A stretch of 6,650 nt of DNA from assembly GCA_045536045.1 (NCBI GenBank), contig JAZSMU010000042.1, forward strand, positions 1 through 6,650. Reading direction: 5' to 3'. Both the position numbers and the translations under genes were made by a program. This stretch comes from RGIG1918 sp045536045. Its GTDB lineage: Bacteria; Cyanobacteriota; Vampirovibrionia; Gastranaerophilales; Gastranaerophilaceae. The notes below the pieces were generated by a model. It did not search any database. It saw only the letters and a program-made list of their open reading frames with translations, and was not told the origin of the DNA. Shown here one piece after another: positions 5,088 through 6,650 of this stretch. Position 1 is the stretch's first letter, and every line of letters starts with the position of its first letter.

Positions 5088-6305
5088 ATGAATTTTAATA
5101 ACAAAATCTTAAACAACCTTATTTCTAAAGACTTTAAGCTTGCAAAGTCTTCATGCGAAAAGTTAATAAATGATAATATTTTAGACGCATGGGAAGAATT
5201 AACAGACAAAAGTGAGTTTATTTTTGACTTCATTAAAGAAAAAATCAACAAAAATTTAATCTCATCAGTAAACGCTGGAAATTTTGACCATGTTCTTAAT
5301 TTTATGCAAATTTACCACCCAGATTTTGAAGATTTTATTTTAAAAACTTTGTTGAAATTCGCAAATGAAGATTTGTCCGATAAGCTTTTAGATAAGCTTG
5401 AAAATGGAACAAATGGCGAAAAATGCTGGGCAACTCTTTATTTTAGTCATATTTTAGACCCATTGGCATTAGATATCATTAAAGAAAATTTAAATAGTGA
5501 TGATGAAAATTTAAATTATTTAACAATAAAAGCCCTAAAGGCACACGGAGCTGATGATTTACTTAATGAAGCAAAAGAAAAATTGCACTCAGAAGATGAT
5601 GAAACAGCTTATGAAGGTTTTCAATTTATAATTGCTTGGCAAGACGAAAATTCTATTGAAGAATTATTAAGCTTTATTGAAAAAAGTCCTTACAAAGTGC
5701 CACTATCACTAGATTTAATATATTTTGTAGGTCTTGAAGATATTTATTCAAATTTTGGTTTTGAAAAAGCAAATTATGTTTTTAATCTTTTAATTGAGGG
5801 TATTCCGGAAATAATCAAACCAGATGAATATATTCTAGAAGAAATCTCAAATTACACTAATAAAATATTAAACAAACCATATACAGCAGATTATGCACTT
5901 TCAATTCTTATGGCAAAATTAAAATTTGAGCTTATAAATAGTGATGATAGCTACACTTTTGACCTAGATAGAAACACAAAAAACAAAATTAAAGAAGTTT
6001 CAAATATATTTTCAAGCATTGAAAATGAAAAATTATCAGAATTAAATGATGCCCTAAAATTCAATCTTAGAGCTGGAAAATATGTTTTGGAAACTCTTGA
6101 AATAATTGAAGAAGAAAATTTACTAGATAGCTCAGAAGAAATTGCAGAATTAATTAAAAACTCAAATGATAGTGTTATCGTTTGCAAATGCTGTGAGGTT
6201 TTAAAAGAATTTGGAAAATTGGATTTAATAAATAAGGAAATTGCTCTTAAAAACATTACAACAAATGACGCAAAAGCACTCATTGAAAGCTATTTTAAAA
6301 ACTAG
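5088..6305 (+). CDS. Acidic HEAT-like alpha-solenoid protein of unknown function
   Basis: I do not recognise a named family. From the ATG at 5088 the protein has 405 residues; an in-frame ATG at 5073 would add five (MYNKN) but lies upstream of the predicted transcription start. It has no signal peptide and no membrane segment, so it is probably cytoplasmic. It is rich in Glu, Asp, Asn, Lys, Leu and Ile and looks almost wholly helical. Residues about 105-220 read as successive helix pairs with short acidic loops (for example WATLYFSHILDPLALDII, then LTIKALKAHGADDLL), typical of HEAT/Armadillo-like scaffolds. The C-terminal third again has helix pairs, and a CKCC cluster lies at 366-369. No catalytic motif is visible. 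It diverges from pyrH and converges on a sigma factor gene; a protein-protein scaffold role is only an inference from the fold. Confidence 0.85.
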   Translation: MNFNNKILNNLISKDFKLAKSSCEKLINDNILDAWEELTDKSEFIFDFIKEKINKNLISSVNAGNFDHVLNFMQIYHPDFEDFILKTLLKFANEDLSDKLLDKLENGTNGEKCWATLYFSHILDPLALDIIKENLNSDDENLNYLTIKALKAHGADDLLNEAKEKLHSEDDETAYEGFQFIIAWQDENSIEELLSFIEKSPYKVPLSLDLIYFVGLEDIYSNFGFEKANYVFNLLIEGIPEIIKPDEYILEEISNYTNKILNKPYTADYALSILMAKLKFELINSDDSYTFDLDRNTKNKIKEVSNIFSSIENEKLSELNDALKFNLRAGKYVLETLEIIEEENLLDSSEEIAELIKNSNDSVIVCKCCEVLKEFGKLDLINKEIALKNITTNDAKALIESYFKN

Positions 6306-6650
6306 GAATTTTCTTTAATATATTCTTTTAAATTTGTTTTGATGATACTCCTAGCTCTTGAAATTCTAGATTTTACTGTGCCAATTTTGATATTCAACTT
6401 ATCGGCAATTTTGTCATAACTAAAGCCAGAAAATTCTTTCATAACAATTGGCAATTTGAAATTTCTTGGAAGAGTTTTGAAAGAATTATTAATAACTTTC
6501 CCTAATTCAGAATTTAAAATAACACCATAAGGAGAAGAGGAAGAATCAGGAATTAATAAATGGGCATTTTTCAAGATTAAATATCTGTTATTGTGCTTAT
6601 TTACCTTTTTTAAATAGTCATAAAATTCATTTGTAGTAATCCTTTTTGCC
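6302..6650 (-). CDS. ECF-type RNA polymerase sigma factor, C-terminal part (cut by window edge)
   Basis: The frame is open to the right edge, giving 115 visible residues and a missing N terminus. A TTG at 6574 is not a convincing start because sigma-like sequence continues upstream. Visible residues 1-26 (ITTNEFYDYLKK) resemble the end of region 2, where ECF factors recognise the -10 element. A linker with a run of four serines follows. Residues about 54-113 are region 4: LPRNFKLPIVM at 60-70, then a helix-turn-helix, YDKIADKL-NIKIGTVKSRISRAR, at 78-100 that reads the -35 element. Regions 1.2 and 3 are not seen; the short distance from region 2 to region 4 favours the ECF group. No anti-sigma gene follows it downstream; the next gene is the convergent solenoid gene, whose stop it overlaps. 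Target promoters are unknown. Confidence 0.88.
   Translation of the reverse strand, partial: AKRITTNEFYDYLKKVNKHNNRYLILKNAHLLIPDSSSSPYGVILNSELGKVINNSFKTLPRNFKLPIVMKEFSGFSYDKIADKLNIKIGTVKSRISRARSIIKTNLKEYIKENS

Noticed and set aside
5057..5251. Minus-strand open frames opposite the solenoid gene (5057-5251 and 5951-6283)
   Set aside because: They are antisense to a long coding frame, lack a ribosome binding site and show no recognisable protein features.
5379..5399. Direct repeat of GATAAGCTT separated by 3 bases
   Set aside because: It encodes the short protein repeat DKLLDKL inside a helix and does not recur; it is ordinary coding redundancy.
6302..6574. Sigma gene starting at TTG 6574 as a complete 90-residue protein
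   Set aside because: The open frame continues to the window edge with region 2-like sequence (NEFYDYL), so the gene is longer and cut by the window.

Overview
The window comes from an AT-rich bacterial chromosome that uses the standard bacterial code (TGA ends rnc, TGG encodes Trp). It holds compact housekeeping genes and no sign of mobile DNA, CRISPR, tRNA or rRNA. The taxon cannot be fixed from the sequence. The low GC, the mix of Shine-Dalgarno and apparently leaderless starts, and the condensed gene order would fit an uncultured gut-type lineage such as Vampirovibrionia/Gastranaerophilales or a low-GC Bacillota-like group, but this is a weak inference.

Layout. Eight genes run on the minus strand from about 5044 down to the left edge. 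Transcription order is pyrH (UMP kinase), frr (ribosome recycling factor), cdsA (CDP-diacylglycerol synthase), rnc (RNase III), rpe (ribulose-phosphate 3-epimerase), rplS (L19), rbgA (50S assembly GTPase) and rnhB (RNase HII, cut by the edge). The first five are fused by 4-nt gaps or by TAATG/ATGA overlaps, so they look like one translationally coupled operon. rplS has its own consensus-like promoter in the 73-nt gap after rpe. A hairpin terminator lies between rplS and rbgA, and rbgA overlaps rnhB by 8 nt. On the right, a plus-strand gene for an acidic, helix-rich, HEAT-like protein (5088-6305) diverges from pyrH. It converges on the C-terminal part of an ECF-type sigma factor gene (6302 to the right edge).

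Functionally the minus-strand block joins nucleotide supply (PyrH), ribosome biogenesis and recycling (Frr, L19, RbgA, RNase III), RNA/DNA-hybrid repair (RNase HII), phospholipid precursor synthesis (CdsA) and the pentose phosphate pathway (Rpe). The plus-strand solenoid and the sigma factor are the only genes without an obvious housekeeping link.

No large novel system is visible. The points worth checking are: (1) the 43-bp divergent pyrH/solenoid intergenic region, where two -10 boxes are placed so that both mRNAs would begin exactly at an ATG, with a palindrome midway between them; (2) loss of a conserved metal-site residue in RNase III (Asp to Cys); and (3) loss of a conserved metal-ligand His in Rpe (His to Tyr), in the gene directly next to rnc.
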